From Eubacteriaceae bacterium (GTDB lineage Bacteria; Bacillota; Clostridia; Lachnospirales; Lachnospiraceae), in assembly GCA_902362875.1 (NCBI GenBank), contig CABIYF010000011.1, positions 6,745 through 70,744 of the forward strand: DNA of 64,000 bases. The letters are read 5' to 3'. Position numbers and translations under genes: made by a program. Under the pieces are notes generated by a model that saw nothing but the letters and a program-made list of their open reading frames with translations, was not told the DNA's origin and searched no databases. Every line of letters starts with the position of its first letter. The stretch's first letter is position 1. Of this stretch, positions 45,309 to 55,202 are shown in pieces.

Positions 45309-47570
45309 TTACAGACCGAATTCATCCATCTCATCTTCATTTGATTCATTTGCGATCTGATTTAACCGGTATGCAAGTGTTGTATATCTTCGCTGTTCAT
45401 TCACGTTCTGGATCATGGAAAATAACATGTTCCTGTCTCCCACGATCGTTAAACAGTTTCTTGCTCTTGTCACTCCTGTATACAAGAGATTCCTGTGAAA
45501 CAGCACTCTTGGTCCGCTTAGGATCGGCATAACAACTGCAGGATATTCGCTTCCCTGTGATTTGTGGATCGTGACAGCATATGCCAGTTCTAATTCATCA
45601 AGGTTTGCATATGCATATTGAACCTCTTTTGTCTCATCAAATAATACAGTAACTTTCTCTGTATAATCATTGATCTCCGTAATGATTCCCATATCACCGT
45701 TAAAAACTCCGACACCTTTATCTACCGTAAATCCTTTGCTGTTTCGCATCTCCCACTCAAGCTGGTAATTATTCTTGATCTGCATTACTTTATCGCCTTC
45801 CCTGAACAAACCGAAAGCAATTTCTTTTTCTTTCTTCTCATCAGACGGCGGATTTAAATACTGCTGCATAACCTGATTCAACCGCTCAACACCAAGTTCA
45901 CCTTTGCGCATCGGTGTCAAAATCTGAATATCATATGGCTTTGCATGAACATATCCCGGCAGTTTATCTCTGACTAAATAGACTAAAACTCCGAGTACAT
46001 CCTGAATATTATTTCTCTGAAGAAAGAAGAAATCCCTGCTCTTATTATCTAATTCCACAGGTCTTCCCTGATGGATCAGATGGGCATTTCTTACGATATG
46101 ACTTCCTTCTTCCTGTCGGAAGATCTGGTTTAATTCTACAACTTTAAACTGTTCGGATGCGATCAGATCTTTCAGAACATTTCCAGCCCCAATGGATGGC
46201 AGCTGGTTGGCATCTCCTACGATCACAAGTCTTGTTCCAGGAACCATTGCCTGAAGCAGCGCATTCATCAGATACAGATCCACCATGGACATCTCATCGA
46301 TGATGATCACATCTGTCTCCAGTGGATTGCCCTCATTACGCTCAAACATCGTTGCGCCTTTTCTCAGATCTCGTTCTTTATCTGCTTCACCATTGATCTC
46401 CAACAGACGATGGATCGTCATGGCTTTATATCCTGTCGCTTCTGTCATACGTTTTGCCGCTCTTCCAGTTGGTGCTGCCAGTCTGATATCCAGCCCTTCA
46501 TGTTCAAAATACTGGATCATTCCATTGATCGTTGTCGTTTTACCTGTTCCAGGACCTCCGGTTAAAACGACGATACTTTCCTGAGCCACCGCATGAATTG
46601 CTTCTTTCTGCTTCTCGGCAAACGTAATCTGCTCATTTTCTTCGATCATTGCGATCATTGTATCCACTTCTGAAACAGAAATATCATAATGAATGTTCAG
46701 ATCAAGCAGCATTCTCGCTGTATTAATTTCCATGTGATACTGCGCTGCCGCATAGACCCTTGTTTCTTCGCCTTCTTCAATGACAATCTTACGGTCGATC
46801 ATCATTTCTAATAAATGCTCCTCGATATCTTCTGGTGTTACCCCTAAAATATGAGCTGCATTCCTGCATAAAATATGCTTTGGCAAAAATACGTGTCCTT
46901 CGTTCAACGCCCTCATCAGCGTATAAAAGATTCCGGAAATGATCCTGTAATCAGAGTTGCTTCCGATCCCGACTTTCTTCGCAATCTCGTCAGCAATCTT
47001 AAATCCGACTCCTGCAATATCATCTGTCATCTTATAAGGATTTTCCTGAATGATCGTATATAAATGATCTCCATATTCCTTATAAATCTTCACCGCCAGA
47101 TTATTATTGATCCCATATCCGGACAAGAACATCATTGCCTGTCGCATTTCCTGTTTCTCGCTGAATTCCACCGCGATCGCTCTTGCTTTCTTTTCACTGA
47201 TTCCTCTTACTTCCGCAAGACGTTCCGGCTCTTCTTCGATCACACGGAACGTATCCATCTTAAACTTCTTCGTAATACGCTTCGCAAGCGCAGGGCCGAT
47301 TCCTTTGATCGCTCCTGAACCCAGATAACGTTCCATACTGTCAATGTCATCTGGAGCTACGATCTCATATGTTCTCATCTGAAACTGTGGTCCGTGTACT
47401 GGATGATCTACATAGTCTCCATCTAATGATATGTACTCTCCTTCATTCAAGAAAGGAAACAATCCGACAACAGTTTCTTCGTCACCATCTACATCTAGAC
47501 TTAATACAGTGTATCCGTTGTCTTCATTTCGAAAACGTATATGATCCACGTATCCTTTCAAATATGCCAT
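45309..47570 (-). CDS. recD2: ATP-dependent DNA helicase RecD2
   Basis: This 753-residue SF1B 5'-3' helicase lacks RecBC partners in the window. It has the N-terminal OB-like and helix-hairpin-helix region (about 1-190, with GIGPALAKRI and GISEKKARAI), Walker A GGPGTGKTTTI, DEMSMVD (motif II), a RecD-type middle and the C-terminal AVTIHKSQGSEYPAV and TGVTRAR motifs. It acts in DNA repair and fork maintenance. The start at 47570 follows GGAGAG; the frame is open for 18 more codons upstream but without a site. It lies downstream of mreB, separated by a hairpin. Confidence 0.95.
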   Translation of the reverse strand: MAYLKGYVDHIRFRNEDNGYTVLSLDVDGDEETVVGLFPFLNEGEYISLDGDYVDHPVHGPQFQMRTYEIVAPDDIDSMERYLGSGAIKGIGPALAKRITKKFKMDTFRVIEEEPERLAEVRGISEKKARAIAVEFSEKQEMRQAMMFLSGYGINNNLAVKIYKEYGDHLYTIIQENPYKMTDDIAGVGFKIADEIAKKVGIGSNSDYRIISGIFYTLMRALNEGHVFLPKHILCRNAAHILGVTPEDIEEHLLEMMIDRKIVIEEGEETRVYAAAQYHMEINTARMLLDLNIHYDISVSEVDTMIAMIEENEQITFAEKQKEAIHAVAQESIVVLTGGPGTGKTTTINGMIQYFEHEGLDIRLAAPTGRAAKRMTEATGYKAMTIHRLLEINGEADKERDLRKGATMFERNEGNPLETDVIIIDEMSMVDLYLMNALLQAMVPGTRLVIVGDANQLPSIGAGNVLKDLIASEQFKVVELNQIFRQEEGSHIVRNAHLIHQGRPVELDNKSRDFFFLQRNNIQDVLGVLVYLVRDKLPGYVHAKPYDIQILTPMRKGELGVERLNQVMQQYLNPPSDEKKEKEIAFGLFREGDKVMQIKNNYQLEWEMRNSKGFTVDKGVGVFNGDMGIITEINDYTEKVTVLFDETKEVQYAYANLDELELAYAVTIHKSQGSEYPAVVMPILSGPRVLFHRNLLYTGVTRARNCLTIVGDRNMLFSMIQNVNEQRRYTTLAYRLNQIANESNEDEMDEFGL

Positions 47571-47603
47571 TGTTCGTCTCTCCTTTCTTAAATAACGTGA
47601 ATT

Positions 47604-47633
47604 AAGGCCAGGATGTACTGCCATCCTGGCCTT
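47604..47633. terminator. Hairpin after mreB
   Basis: AAGGCCAGGATG pairs perfectly with CATCCTGGCCTT over a 6-base loop. The tail is only moderately T-rich on the minus strand. It stands between the mreB stop and the recD2 start. Confidence 0.7.
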
Positions 47634-47648
47634 TTGAATCTTTAATGA

Positions 47649-48659
47649 TTATTTTTTCTTTGTTTTCTTGTCGTCTTCTGCAAGATATTCAATGTATTTT
47701 CCTGTACCGATCGCTACAGCTGTTAATGGATCTTCTGCTGTCATTGTATTGATTCCAGTCTTTTCTTCGATCAGTTCTTCTAATCCCTGAATTAAAGATC
47801 CACCACCTGTTAAGACGATTCCACGGTCAGAAATGTCTGCTGCTAATTCTGGTGGAGTTCTCTCCAGTACGTTGTGTACTGCGTCTACGATCTGGTATGC
47901 AGGTTCTCTTAAAGCTTCTTCTGTTTCTTCAGATGTTACAGTAACTGTCTTTGGAAGTCCTGTTACAAGGTTACGTCCACGAACGTCCATTGTAAGGTTC
48001 TCTGGGCGTTTGTATACTGTACCTACGTTGATCTTGATCTCTTCTGCTGTACGTTCTCCAATCAGTAAGTTATGTTTCTTACGCATGAAACGAACGATAG
48101 CTTCATCAAAATCATCTCCGGCTACTTTGATAGAATTGCTTACTACAACTCCACCTAAAGAGATAACAGCGATATCTGCTGTTCCTCCACCGATATCAAC
48201 GATCATATTTCCACATGGTTTTGCAATGTCGATTCCTGCACCGATTGCTGCTGCAACTGGTTCTTCAATGATAGAAACGTCTCTTGCTCCTGCCTGATAT
48301 GTTGCATCTTCTACTGCTTTCTTCTCAACTTCTGTAGCACCACTTGGTACACAAACGCTGATGCGAGGCTTTCTTCCAAATAAAGATTTACCAACTGTTC
48401 TGTCGATAAAATAGCTTAACATCTTCTCTGTTACTGTATAATCAGAGATAACTCCCTGACGTAATGGACGAACTGCCACGATATTTCCTGGTGTTCTTCC
48501 TAACATTAAACGTGCTTCTTCCCCGATTGCTTTGATCTTGTTTGTATTTCTGTCAAATGCCACTACGGATGGCTCTTTTAATACCACGCCTTTTCCTTTC
48601 ACGTAAACTAATACGCTAGCGGTTCCTAAATCAATTCCAATATCTGTTCCTGCTGCCAT
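47649..48659 (-). CDS. mreB: Rod shape-determining protein MreB/Mbl
   Basis: This 336-residue bacterial actin homologue organises lateral wall synthesis. It has phosphate 1 IGIDLGTASVLVY, phosphate 2 IVDIGGGTADIAVIS and the adenosine motif GIVLTGGGSLIQGL. It is a single gene without mreC or mreD beside it, as is common for extra MreB/Mbl paralogues in Firmicutes. A lysine-rich tail ends the protein. A promoter with a perfect TATAAT lies about 90 bases upstream. Confidence 0.95.
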   Translation of the reverse strand: MAAGTDIGIDLGTASVLVYVKGKGVVLKEPSVVAFDRNTNKIKAIGEEARLMLGRTPGNIVAVRPLRQGVISDYTVTEKMLSYFIDRTVGKSLFGRKPRISVCVPSGATEVEKKAVEDATYQAGARDVSIIEEPVAAAIGAGIDIAKPCGNMIVDIGGGTADIAVISLGGVVVSNSIKVAGDDFDEAIVRFMRKKHNLLIGERTAEEIKINVGTVYKRPENLTMDVRGRNLVTGLPKTVTVTSEETEEALREPAYQIVDAVHNVLERTPPELAADISDRGIVLTGGGSLIQGLEELIEEKTGINTMTAEDPLTAVAIGTGKYIEYLAEDDKKTKKK

Positions 48660-48747
48660 AGCAAAAATTCCCCTTTCGCTTTCTCTTATCTATCATTATT
48701 ATGTTATTTCTTCATTATCAGTATGCATATGTACACATACTTCTCTT

Positions 48748-48775
48748 ATTATATACATTTCCGCAGAAAATTCAA
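48748..48775 (-). promoter_or_regulatory. Promoter of mreB
   Basis: On the minus strand TTGAAT (48770-48775), a 16-base spacer and TATAAT (48748-48753). The leader then contains the small dyad AGTATG ... CATACT (48720-48741). Confidence 0.7.
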
Positions 48776-48819
48776 CGCTTTTTTACATATTCCGCTAAAT
48801 TTCAGTAAATCTTAAGAAC

Positions 48820-49680
48820 TTATTTTTCCCAGCGTCCAGAAGCCCCGCATGGAAGGACTAATCCATTGGATGAAACAGGTAATCCAATCTCATCTGCGAC
48901 AACTTTTCCCCCGAATTTTGCTGCTACCTGAGTCTCTAACATATAAGTTAAAACTGCTGGCTGTAAACCTGTTGTATAGGAGTTTACAAGGAAGAATAAT
49001 GGATCATCGGACAGAATCTTTGTACATAGTTCGATGAATGGATAAATCTTCTCCTCGATCTTCCAGATCTCACCCTTTGGTCCTCTTCCATAAGATGGAG
49101 GGTCCATGATGATTCCGTCGTAATGATTGCCTCTTCGGATCTCTCTTTCTACAAACTTCACACAGTCATCGACTAACCAGCGGATTGGTTTTTCTCGAAG
49201 TCCTGAAAGCTGTGCATTCTCCTTCGCCCAGTTTACCATACCTTTGGATGCATCAACGTGCGTGACAGATGCTCCTGCTGCTGCCGCTGCAAGTGTTGCT
49301 CCTCCTGTATATGCAAATAAGTTTAATACTTTTACCGGACGATTTGCTTTTCTGATCTTCTCAGAGAACCAGTCCCAGTTCACTGCCTGTTCTGGGAATA
49401 ATCCTGTATGTTTGAAGCTGAATGGCTGTAGGTGGAATTTTAATTCTTTGTACTGAATATCCCATGTCTTAGGGAGATCAAAGAATTCCCACTGTCCGCC
49501 GCCTTTGTGACTTCTGTGATAATGGCCGTTTGGCTTCTTCCACTGTCTTAACTTCTTTGGAGTGTCCCATAGAACCTGTGGGTCTGGCCTTACCAGAAAA
49601 TAATCTCCCCAGCGTTCTAGTTTCTCACCATTTGATGTATCTAAGACTTCATAGTCTTTCCATTGGTCTGCTAACCACAT
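48820..49680 (-). CDS. Class I SAM-dependent methyltransferase, RlmI/RlmL-like
   Basis: This 286-residue methyltransferase has the SAM-binding NLFAYTGGATLAAAAAGA (about 118), the acidic THVDAS that ends strand 2 and the catalytic DPPSYGRGPKGE motif of rRNA cytosine/guanine methyltransferases. It lacks the PUA domain of RlmI. It probably methylates 23S rRNA, but the target base is not known. It is a single gene on the minus strand upstream of mreB's own promoter. Confidence 0.85.
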   Translation of the reverse strand: MWLADQWKDYEVLDTSNGEKLERWGDYFLVRPDPQVLWDTPKKLRQWKKPNGHYHRSHKGGGQWEFFDLPKTWDIQYKELKFHLQPFSFKHTGLFPEQAVNWDWFSEKIRKANRPVKVLNLFAYTGGATLAAAAAGASVTHVDASKGMVNWAKENAQLSGLREKPIRWLVDDCVKFVEREIRRGNHYDGIIMDPPSYGRGPKGEIWKIEEKIYPFIELCTKILSDDPLFFLVNSYTTGLQPAVLTYMLETQVAAKFGGKVVADEIGLPVSSNGLVLPCGASGRWEK

Positions 49681-49810
49681 ATTGTATATTCTCGCTTTCT
49701 GTTTCTTCTATAAAAAATATCATCTTTAAAATGTCATTTTTCGTATGCATCTACATACTTATGTTTATTATAGCCTAAAGACAATTTCTTTCGCAAGAGT
49801 TCTATATAGA

Positions 49811-49849
49811 AAAAAAGAACTTTCTGTACCTTTTCCATACAGAAAGTTC
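49811..49849 (-). terminator. Terminator of the DUF815 gene
   Basis: GAACTTTCTGT pairs perfectly with ACAGAAAGTTC, followed on the minus strand by seven T. It lies 25 bases after the stop codon. Confidence 0.85.
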
Positions 49850-49874
49850 CCAAATTATATAATCACTATGATTT

Positions 49875-51182
49875 TTAAGCCTGCAGTCCCATTAAATGGT
49901 TAATAAACTGCTGTGCAGTACGTCCAGAGATTCCTCCGTGGCTTAATTCCCATTTGTTTGCTTCGAGTTTCAGTTCATCTTCACCCATGCTGATTCCAGC
50001 CTTGCGGGCAAGTTCGAAAACGATCTCGAAGTATTCTTTCTGGCTTGGTTTTGAGTAGTTAATTGTAACACCAAAACGGTTAACCAGAGATAATTTTTCC
50101 TCCATTGTATCGGATCTGTGCATTCCATTCTTGTTCTCTACATCATCTCTGTCATTCCATGTCTCTTTGATCAGATGACGGCGGTTAGATGTTGCATAGA
50201 TTAAGATATTTTCTGGTTTTGTTTCAACTCCACCTTCGATGACTGCTTTTAAGAATTTATATTCAATCTCAAATTCTTCGAAAGAAAGATCATCCATGTA
50301 AATGATGAATCTGTAATTTCTGTTCTTGATCTGAGCAATTACATTAGAAAGATCTTTAAACTGATGTTTGTAGATCTCGATCATACGTAATCCCTGATCA
50401 TAGTATTCGTTAACGATTGCTTTGATACTTGTGGATTTACCTGTACCACTGTCACCGAATAACAGAACGTTGTTTGCTTTTCTTCCTTCCACGAATGCTT
50501 CTGTATTCTCAACCAGTTTCTGTTTCTGGATCTCATATCCAACAAGGTCTGATAATACGACTTTATCCATGTTATTGATCGCGCGGAAGCGGATGTTGTT
50601 GTCTCCACATTCTTCGATACGGAATGCTTTGTTAAGACCGAACATACCAACTCCATATGCTTTGTAGAAATCTGTGACCATGTCAAAGAATTCATTCTCA
50701 TCTTTGGCTGTCTCTAATCTCTCACTTAATGCCTGAACCTTTTCACTGACGTTCTTGTTATACATTAATTCTGGTTTACCAATTGCCTGATAATCTGAAA
50801 TTCTGCTGAAGCAGTCAACTCTTAATTCATCTTCGATCTTGCTAAAATCAAAGTCAAATAATTCTTTGAATGCTTTGAAATCGCTCTTTGCAAAGTGGTT
50901 AACACTTCCTTCACTGGCTCCGACTTTCTCGCATGTGATACTGAATGGATTTTCATTTGTGATCAGTAAGTATGTTAAATAGTTGTGCCACAGATTCTTG
51001 TCAAATGCGTAGTCTGTTGCAACTTCTAAGATTCTCTTTACCTGTTTAAATACTCTTGTTCTTAAAACATCTTTTGTCTGTGATCCTTCGTCCATGCAGC
51101 GGAAAATGTCACTTAACTGCATTAAGATGGATTCTTTGTCCATGTCACCGTAGATCAGTAATTTTGATACGATATTATACAT
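49875..51182 (-). CDS. DUF815 family AAA+ ATPase
   Basis: This 435-residue protein has a poorly conserved helical N-terminal half and an AAA+ domain (about 215-425) with Walker [14 protein letters not shown], Walker [15 protein letters not shown] and sensor 1 [15 protein letters not shown]815 proteins are widespread in Clostridia and their function is not established; a chaperone or remodelling role is only a guess. It starts with a short ribosome site AAGAG-like sequence and ends at a strong terminator. It is monocistronic. Confidence 0.85.
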   Translation of the reverse strand: MYNIVSKLLIYGDMDKESILMQLSDIFRCMDEGSQTKDVLRTRVFKQVKRILEVATDYAFDKNLWHNYLTYLLITNENPFSITCEKVGASEGSVNHFAKSDFKAFKELFDFDFSKIEDELRVDCFSRISDYQAIGKPELMYNKNVSEKVQALSERLETAKDENEFFDMVTDFYKAYGVGMFGLNKAFRIEECGDNNIRFRAINNMDKVVLSDLVGYEIQKQKLVENTEAFVEGRKANNVLLFGDSGTGKSTSIKAIVNEYYDQGLRMIEIYKHQFKDLSNVIAQIKNRNYRFIIYMDDLSFEEFEIEYKFLKAVIEGGVETKPENILIYATSNRRHLIKETWNDRDDVENKNGMHRSDTMEEKLSLVNRFGVTINYSKPSQKEYFEIVFELARKAGISMGEDELKLEANKWELSHGGISGRTAQQFINHLMGLQA

Positions 51183-51347
51183 CTCTTGTATTCCCCCAAA
51201 CTTTCTCTTAAAATCATTCTTTTGTAACTGTTAGCAATCGTTACGTTTATTTTGGTCTTAGGTACGATTTTATACCTTTTGGTTTGTGGTTTTCAATAGT
51301 TTTGAAAGATTTTCATGTAAAACTTTATATTTTTTCTCTTTTCTCAC

Positions 51348-51377
51348 AAAAATCGACAGTATATGATTCATATACTG
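51348..51377 (-). terminator. Terminator of the LacI-type regulator gene
   Basis: CAGTATATGATTCATATACTG is a near-complete palindrome, followed on the minus strand by CGATTTTTG. It lies 27 bases after the regulator stop codon. Confidence 0.75.
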
Positions 51378-51403
51378 CCAATTTTATTTTTCATGATCCA
51401 ATT

Positions 51404-52408
51404 TTAAAAGTCTGTCGTGCATCGTTTTACAATATCACATGGCACTTTCAGATTCTTTTCAATCTCTTCTTTGCGTTCTAAAAGTGCGATCATATTTGCC
51501 ACTGTAGAACTGCATAAAACTGCCACTTTACTATCTACCGATGTAAGTTCCGGCTCACAGCACTTCGCAAGGCTTGAGTTGTTGTATCCTGATACGGATA
51601 ATTCTTCTGGAATCTTGATTCCCTTGACTTTTGCATATTTTAATACGGCGATTGCAAGTTCATCCTCTGTTGCAACTACGCTGTCAAAATCGAGATTCTG
51701 ATGCATCAGCAGCATATCCCTTGCATAACGGATATCATTCTTTGTATAAAACTTAAGCTCCCCGCGAACTGGATACCCCGCATCAATGAGTGCAGCTTCA
51801 TATCCTTTCATTTTCTGATTCGCACTAAAAGATTTGGAATTGTATAAGAACAAGATCTTCTTCTTTCCACGTCGGATCAATGATGAAGTCAGTTCATACG
51901 TTGCCTGATAATCATCCGCATAAGCACAATAGATATTCTCTCCTTCTAAGTGTGCATTGATCATAAATACAGGGGTCTTCTTTGCCGCTTCCTTAATATA
52001 AGCAACTTCTGCCGGATCGTCACTGTCGCCTGCATAGATAGATCCTACAAAAATCAATGTGTCGATTCTCTTAGACAGCATCAGCTTTGTATAACTTTCC
52101 CTTTCTTCTAATGAAGTTCCACTGCATCCTAAAATGCATCCATATCCATAATGATGCAGATGCTTCTCAAGATAAGAAACAGATCTTGCCATATAATCAT
52201 CTGCGATCTCTGGGCAGATGATACCGATCGTCTTGGCAGAATCCAATCCAAGACCTCTTGCAAACATATTTGGTGTGTAACTTTCCTGTTCCATAACTGC
52301 CATGACTTTTTGTTTTGTCTTTTCACTTACTTTCGGACTTCCATTGATGACGCGTGAAACAGTTGCAATTGATACTCCTGACAGTTTGGCAATATCATAA
52401 ATATTAAT
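51404..52408 (-). CDS. LacI family transcriptional regulator (start codon lost or AUU)
   Basis: About 334 residues: an N-terminal LacI helix-turn-helix (NIYDIAKLSGVSIATVSRV) and a periplasmic-binding-like sensor domain (about 60-330). Homologues usually begin Met-Asn-Ile-Tyr-Asp-Ile; here the expected start codon is ATT (52406-52408), with GAGGG 7 bases upstream at 52416-52420. No in-frame ATG, GTG or TTG is well placed, and the frame stays open into a uxaC fragment starting with ATG at 53098. It could start at AUU (rare, as in infC), or be made as a 564-residue fusion, or be poorly expressed. It was probably the regulator of the lost hexuronate genes. Confidence 0.75.
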   Translation of the reverse strand: MNIYDIAKLSGVSIATVSRVINGSPKVSEKTKQKVMAVMEQESYTPNMFARGLGLDSAKTIGIICPEIADDYMARSVSYLEKHLHHYGYGCILGCSGTSLEERESYTKLMLSKRIDTLIFVGSIYAGDSDDPAEVAYIKEAAKKTPVFMINAHLEGENIYCAYADDYQATYELTSSLIRRGKKKILFLYNSKSFSANQKMKGYEAALIDAGYPVRGELKFYTKNDIRYARDMLLMHQNLDFDSVVATEDELAIAVLKYAKVKGIKIPEELSVSGYNNSSLAKCCEPELTSVDSKVAVLCSSTVANMIALLERKEEIEKNLKVPCDIVKRCTTDF

Positions 52409-52444
52409 TGTCTTTCCCTCATTTCGTTTTGATAATTTTAAGTA

Positions 52445-53115
52445 TATCACATATTCTAATGCATGGTCAGAAACGCTGCATCCGTGGTCTGCAAAGTAGT
52501 CAAGACGGATATTTAATGCTTCTTTTAAGTCTTCGAATGTTTTGATCTCTACACCACTTACTTTAGAAAGCTGTGCGATATAATCTGCGTATTCTGGTTT
52601 TTCAAGATTCATTGCCTTGTCAGGTCTCCATGCTGGTAATACCTGTACTTCGAATGTATCATCTGCAGCTAACACTTCATGCCATTTTAAGTCATCCACT
52701 GGATCATCGGTTGTACAGATTAATTTTACATTAGACTGACGGATTAAGTTTCTTACAGATATTCCGTCTTCTTTTAATTTTTCATTGCACAGATTCCATA
52801 CTTCTTCTGCTGTATCTCCATTTAGCACTCCATGATATCCAAAATATCTCTGCAGCTCTAAATGACTCCAATGATACAGTGGGTTTCCGATCGCAAGTTC
52901 TAGTGTCTCTGCCCATTTCTGGAATTTTTCACAGTCTGTGGCTGCTCCTGTGATGTAATATTCATCCACGCCATTTGATCTCATCTGTCTCCATTTGTAG
53001 TGGTCTCCACCTAACCATACCTGTGTGATATTCTCAAATTTGCGGTCTTCTGCGATCTCCTGTGGATTGATGTGGCAGTGGTAATCTACGATTGGCATTT
53101 TATCTGCGTATTCGT
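52445..53115 (-). pseudogene. uxaC: Fragment of glucuronate isomerase (uxaC)
   Basis: Residues from HEYADKMPIVDYHCHINPQ to about SDHALEYVIY match the first half of UxaC (about positions 20-245 of some 465). The missing upstream codons and the whole C-terminal half are absent. The C-terminal cut leads in frame into the LacI regulator; the N-terminal cut meets a kdgK fragment on the opposite strand near 53110-53118. The metal-binding DYHCH is kept but the enzyme cannot be functional. It is a remnant of a hexuronate locus. Confidence 0.85.
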
Positions 53116-53871
53116 GAAATTGGTGCTTCCGTTCGTGCTTCTAGTGTTATCTATGACAGAGCAGATTCCGCCATCACAAAAGCATCTGCAGACGAATTTG
53201 ATTTCGACGCTGTTTTTGCAGATGCTGACCTCTTCCATGTATCTGGTATCACACCTGTACTAAGTGAGAGTGCACGTGATATCACATTTGCAGCTTTAAA
53301 ATCTGCAAAAGAACATGGAGTATGTATCTCCTTTGACTTAAACTACCGTGCCAAATTATGGACAGAAGATGTCGAAGGAAAACAGGCAATGCTTCGTGAA
53401 ATGATCGAATATGCAGATATCTGCTTCGGAAATGCAAGAGATGCTGCTAAATGTTTAGGTTACAGCGAGGATGGAATTGATTTTATCAATGGGGATTATA
53501 CGATCTGCGTTGATGAAACACATATGTCAAATGTTGTGAAAGCTTATAACCTGAAATACCTTGTAACTACGTTAAGAAACAGTATCAGTGCTTCTGATAA
53601 CGGCTGGTCTGCTGCTGTATGCGATGGTAACACCCTCTATCGTGGAAAACAGTATGACCTTCACATCGTAGACCGTGTCGGTGGTGGTGATTCCTTTGCT
53701 TCTGGTTTCTTACATGGTATCACATCCGGTATGAGCATGGAAAAATCTCTGGAATTCGCGATCGCTGCCGCTGCCATCAAACATACGATTCCTGGAGATA
53801 TCAACTACATCAAAGAAGATGAGGTTTTAGCTTTAATGGACAGCGACGGAAGCGGCCGTGTCCAGAGATAG
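53110..53871 (+). pseudogene. kdgK: Fragment of 2-keto-3-deoxygluconate kinase (kdgK), N-terminus missing
   Basis: About 250 residues match the C-terminal two-thirds of a PfkB-type KDG kinase: EIGASVRASSVIYDRADSA, ISFDLNYRAKLWT and the catalytic DRVGGGDSFASGF. The first 90 or so residues are missing, because the sequence switches at about 53110-53118 into the uxaC fragment on the other strand. The open frame beginning with ATG at 53092 lies in uxaC-derived DNA and has no ribosome site. KdgK normally makes 2-keto-3-deoxy-6-phosphogluconate in glucuronate breakdown; this copy should be inactive. Confidence 0.85.
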
Positions 53872-53950
53872 TATATATTAATTGCTACTTGTAATATATG
53901 CTTGTTTAACATAGTTTCTCAAATATCCAAAAACTAAATTCATATAACGA

Positions 53951-53995
53951 ACACCGGCCCAGGGTTTTGAAACTCCCCCTGGACCGGTGTTTTTA
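53951..53995 (+). terminator. Terminator between the kdgK fragment and the glycerate kinase gene
   Basis: ACACCGGCCCAGGG pairs with CCCCTGGACCGGTGT, followed by TTTTTAT on the plus strand. It is GC-rich and strong. It lies between two convergent genes and may serve both. Confidence 0.85.
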
Positions 53996-54002
53996 TACAT
54001 TG

Positions 54003-55163
54003 CTATGCTAAAACTTTTATCAATCTAAATACCTGCTCTACCGTATCTGTCAGATTCTCCTGAGCATTTTTCTTCTTCATTGCCTCTTCCAAAGACACCG
54101 CTGATCGAACAATTGGAAAATATGCATCAATTCCTGCTTCATTGCAAGCAGTTGCACCTTTTGTAACCGCACCTGAGAATCCCAAAACTAACTTTCCATA
54201 TTTCTTTGCAAGTTTCGTTACTCCGATCGGTGCTTTCCCCATCGCTGTCTGAGCATCCAGGCAGCCTTCTCCTGTGATCACGATATCTGCATCTTTAATC
54301 TCTTCTTCTAGTTTCGTTTCATTTAAGATCAAGTCTACACCTGATTTTAAGGTTGCATTTGTAAATGTTAAAAATGCAAATCCTAAACCGCCTGCTGCAC
54401 CTGTTCCGGGTTTGTTGGCATCTGCTTTTATAAAGCTTTGTTTTGCGATCTTTGCATAGTCTGCTAACCACTGGTCCATATCTTGTACCATCTGCTTCGT
54501 AGCACCTTTTTGCGGCCCAAAGATTGCACTGCATCCTTCTTCTCCACATAGTGGGTTTGTTACATCACAGGCGATATGGAATTCGCAGTCTTTTAATTCT
54601 GAGATTACGTTGTCATCTTTAATCTGTACTAAGTCTTTTAGACCAATTGAACCGTGATTAATCTGGTTTCCATCTTTATCTAAAAAATCATATCCTAATG
54701 CCTGCAGCATTCCGACACCACCATCATTTGTCGCACTTCCGCCGATTCCCATAATGAAACGCCTGCAGCCTTTATAAATCGCATCAGCGATCATCTGACC
54801 GACTCCGTAAGTTGTTGTGTATAACGGATTTCGTTCCTTATCTATTACCTGAGTAATTCCTGCTGCCTGTGACATTTCCATGATAGCTGTGTTTGTTTCT
54901 TCCATATCTGGATTTGTTGGACAGATAATTCCGTATTTCGCTAACACTGGCTTTCCTGCCGGACCCGTAACTTTGATAAATTCCATGTTGCCGCCCATGC
55001 CATCTACCAAGGCATCGACTGTTCCTTCTCCGCCGTCTGCGAGAGGTTTTATGACTACTTCTGCTTCTTTCTCAACTCTTTTGATTCCTTTTTCAATTGC
55101 TTGCGCCGCCTGAATTGATGTCAGACTTCCTTTAAATGAATCAATCGAAATCACTACCTTCAT
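54003..55163 (-). CDS. garK: Glycerate kinase (GarK/GlxK family)
   Basis: This 386-residue kinase phosphorylates D-glycerate, usually to 2-phosphoglycerate, in glycerate or glucarate breakdown. The sequence shows the N-terminal SIDSFKGSLTSIQAAQAIEKG, GIGGSATNDGGVGMLQALG, GTGAAGGLGFAFL and ITGEGCLDAQTAMGKAP, all typical of the family. The start at 55163 has GGAGG 7 bases upstream; a GTG one codon before is less well placed. It lies beside the hexuronate scar and may have belonged to a sugar-acid catabolic region. Confidence 0.93.
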   Translation of the reverse strand: MKVVISIDSFKGSLTSIQAAQAIEKGIKRVEKEAEVVIKPLADGGEGTVDALVDGMGGNMEFIKVTGPAGKPVLAKYGIICPTNPDMEETNTAIMEMSQAAGITQVIDKERNPLYTTTYGVGQMIADAIYKGCRRFIMGIGGSATNDGGVGMLQALGYDFLDKDGNQINHGSIGLKDLVQIKDDNVISELKDCEFHIACDVTNPLCGEEGCSAIFGPQKGATKQMVQDMDQWLADYAKIAKQSFIKADANKPGTGAAGGLGFAFLTFTNATLKSGVDLILNETKLEEEIKDADIVITGEGCLDAQTAMGKAPIGVTKLAKKYGKLVLGFSGAVTKGATACNEAGIDAYFPIVRSAVSLEEAMKKKNAQENLTDTVEQVFRLIKVLA

Positions 55164-55202
55164 CACAAAACCTCCGTTTACTTTCCTTTGTATCTTGTCG
55201 AA

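Noticed and set aside
51404-53098. A genuine bifunctional UxaC-LacI fusion protein
   Set aside because: UxaC is cut at both ends and cannot fold as an isomerase, so the join looks accidental; the long frame is kept only as one way the regulator might be translated.
53092-53871. The plus-strand frame as a complete sugar kinase starting at 53092
   Set aside because: The first codons are antisense uxaC sequence with no ribosome site, and the N-terminal substrate-binding part of KdgK is missing.
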